A stretch of DNA of 42,084 nt from Candidatus Electryonea clarkiae (GTDB lineage: Bacteria > Electryoneota > Electryoneia > Electryoneales > Electryoneaceae), in contig JAVCCM010000122.1 in assembly GCA_030765455.1 (NCBI GenBank), forward strand, positions 1 to 42,084. The letters run 5' to 3'. This document shows, one piece after another, positions 41,665 to 42,084 of the stretch (its first letter is position 1; each line of letters begins with the position of its first letter). The notes beneath the pieces are model-generated. The model ran no database searches, was not told the origin of the DNA, and saw nothing but the letters and a program-made list of their open reading frames with translations. Both the position numbers and the translations under genes were made by a program.

Positions 41665-41727
41665 GCGCGGGTCTCCGAACCGCGCATTTCTGCTAACTTC
41701 AGAGGAGAGCGGGCATCCCTGCCCGCT
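41665..41727. repeat. Paired short inverted repeats of dispersed type
   Basis: GCGCGG (41665-41670) with CCGCGC (41680-41685), then AGCGGGCA (41708-41715) with TGCCCGCT (41720-41727). Both are perfect stems. The first element follows GTAG, as in the inverted repeat at 4453, so they may belong to related families. Confidence 0.6.
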
Positions 41728-41873
41728 ATGGATCAAGCTAAAAAACACTTACGTAGATATGATGTTTCAAGAATTTCAAACACTTAACAAAAAACTAAAA
41801 AACTATGCTATAGAGTTGCAATAGTCCTTGAAATGTTTTATGTTGTTCTTTAATCCTATCTAACGGGGGTTAA

Positions 41874-42084
41874 ATGTGGTGGATTACCCGAATGTATAAA
41901 GGTATCACTAAAATAATCCTGATCTGTATTACCAGTCTCACTGTACATTCATTGCTCTACTCCGACTGGAATCCTGACGGCGGTATGCTGGTTGCCCGGA
42001 ACATGCAGCGAAACAACATGTGGTGGGCATTCCCGGATAATGAAGGCGGCTTCTGGGTTGCATACTGGGCGAAGGAAGATCCCG
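41874..42084 (+). CDS. Exported protein, C-terminus cut by window edge
   Basis: Seventy codons are visible before the window ends. The ATG at 41874 has GGGGG four bases upstream; an in-frame ATG at 41892 would give a more usual signal peptide start (MYKGITK, then IILICITSLTVHSLLYS). The mature part begins SDWNPDGGMLVARNMQRNN and later has NEGGFWVAYW. Aspartate-glycine-glycine units of this kind occur in beta-propeller-like secreted proteins, but too little is visible to assign a family. It follows the T9SS cargo gene divergently. Confidence 0.55.
   Translation, partial: MWWITRMYKGITKIILICITSLTVHSLLYSDWNPDGGMLVARNMQRNNMWWAFPDNEGGFWVAYWAKEDP

Larger units (their letters stand above)
41447..41873. 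other. Gene-free region with three repeat elements
   Basis: The spacer holds a GCAAAGAC-family repeat (41581-41603) and two short inverted repeats (41665-41727). An open frame at 41636-41824 is formed largely by these repeats and is not considered a gene. Confidence 0.55.

Noticed and set aside
41636..41824. Plus-strand open frame of 62 codons
   Set aside because: Its first half is made of short inverted repeats, and no ribosome binding site precedes it.

Overview
The window looks like a chromosomal segment of an uncultured, flagellated, Gram-negative bacterium of the FCB (Fibrobacteres-Chlorobi-Bacteroidetes) superphylum or an allied candidate phylum. Four large secreted proteins end in a C-terminal domain starting with a P-N-P-F-N motif, the usual mark of type IX secretion (T9SS) cargo. 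A flagellin gene, two sites resembling sigma-54 promoters and an anaerobic glycyl-radical enzyme accompany them. The exact phylum cannot be settled from the sequence. No rRNA, tRNA, CRISPR array, transposase or phage structural gene was seen.

Layout. 1-1611 (minus): the start of a lipoprotein gene cut by the window edge, then hemW. 1803-5901: five small or acidic minus-strand genes of unknown function (one possibly truncated beside an inverted repeat), then a divergent pair of small paralogous proteins carrying a FlgM-like D-x-V-x-I-S motif, each with a sigma-54-like site upstream. 6262-11858 (plus): four exported proteins in tight order (a metzincin-type metalloprotease, two tandem duplicates of an unrecognised family, one more unknown). 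12242-15355: a beta-helix T9SS cargo with an internally duplicated architecture. 15967-16803: flagellin behind a sigma-28-like promoter and followed by hairpins. 17444-18928: a B12-binding radical SAM protein like the hopanoid methylase HpnP. 19314-20873 (minus): a PilZ-like protein with two degenerate receiver domains. 21077-23221 (minus): a T9SS cargo with 14 LVIVD repeats. 23447-28797 (plus): thiamine-binding protein, PutP-type symporter, MFS transporter, a phospholipase-D-like protein of unknown role and a nitronate monooxygenase-like flavoprotein. 29022-30332 (minus): a conserved exported protein often labelled asparagine synthetase B. 30920-38386 (plus): a lamin-tail T9SS cargo, purD, an RDD membrane protein, and a glycyl-radical activase plus enzyme pair closely resembling trans-4-hydroxy-L-proline dehydratase. 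38462-41443 (minus): a long multidomain T9SS cargo. 41874-end: the start of another exported protein.

How it fits together. Much of the window is investment in the cell surface: four T9SS cargos, a secreted protease group and flagellin. The small FlgM-like pair and the sigma-54 and sigma-28 sites hint at a motility regulon spread along the region. The glycyl-radical pair and the PutP-type symporter would fit anaerobic use of proline or hydroxyproline, although they are not adjacent. Spacers hold several families of dispersed inverted repeats, some present more than once here. The items that look least described are the 1803-5901 small-protein region, the 6262-11858 exported group, and the hydroxyproline-dehydratase-like enzyme paired with an unusually short activase.
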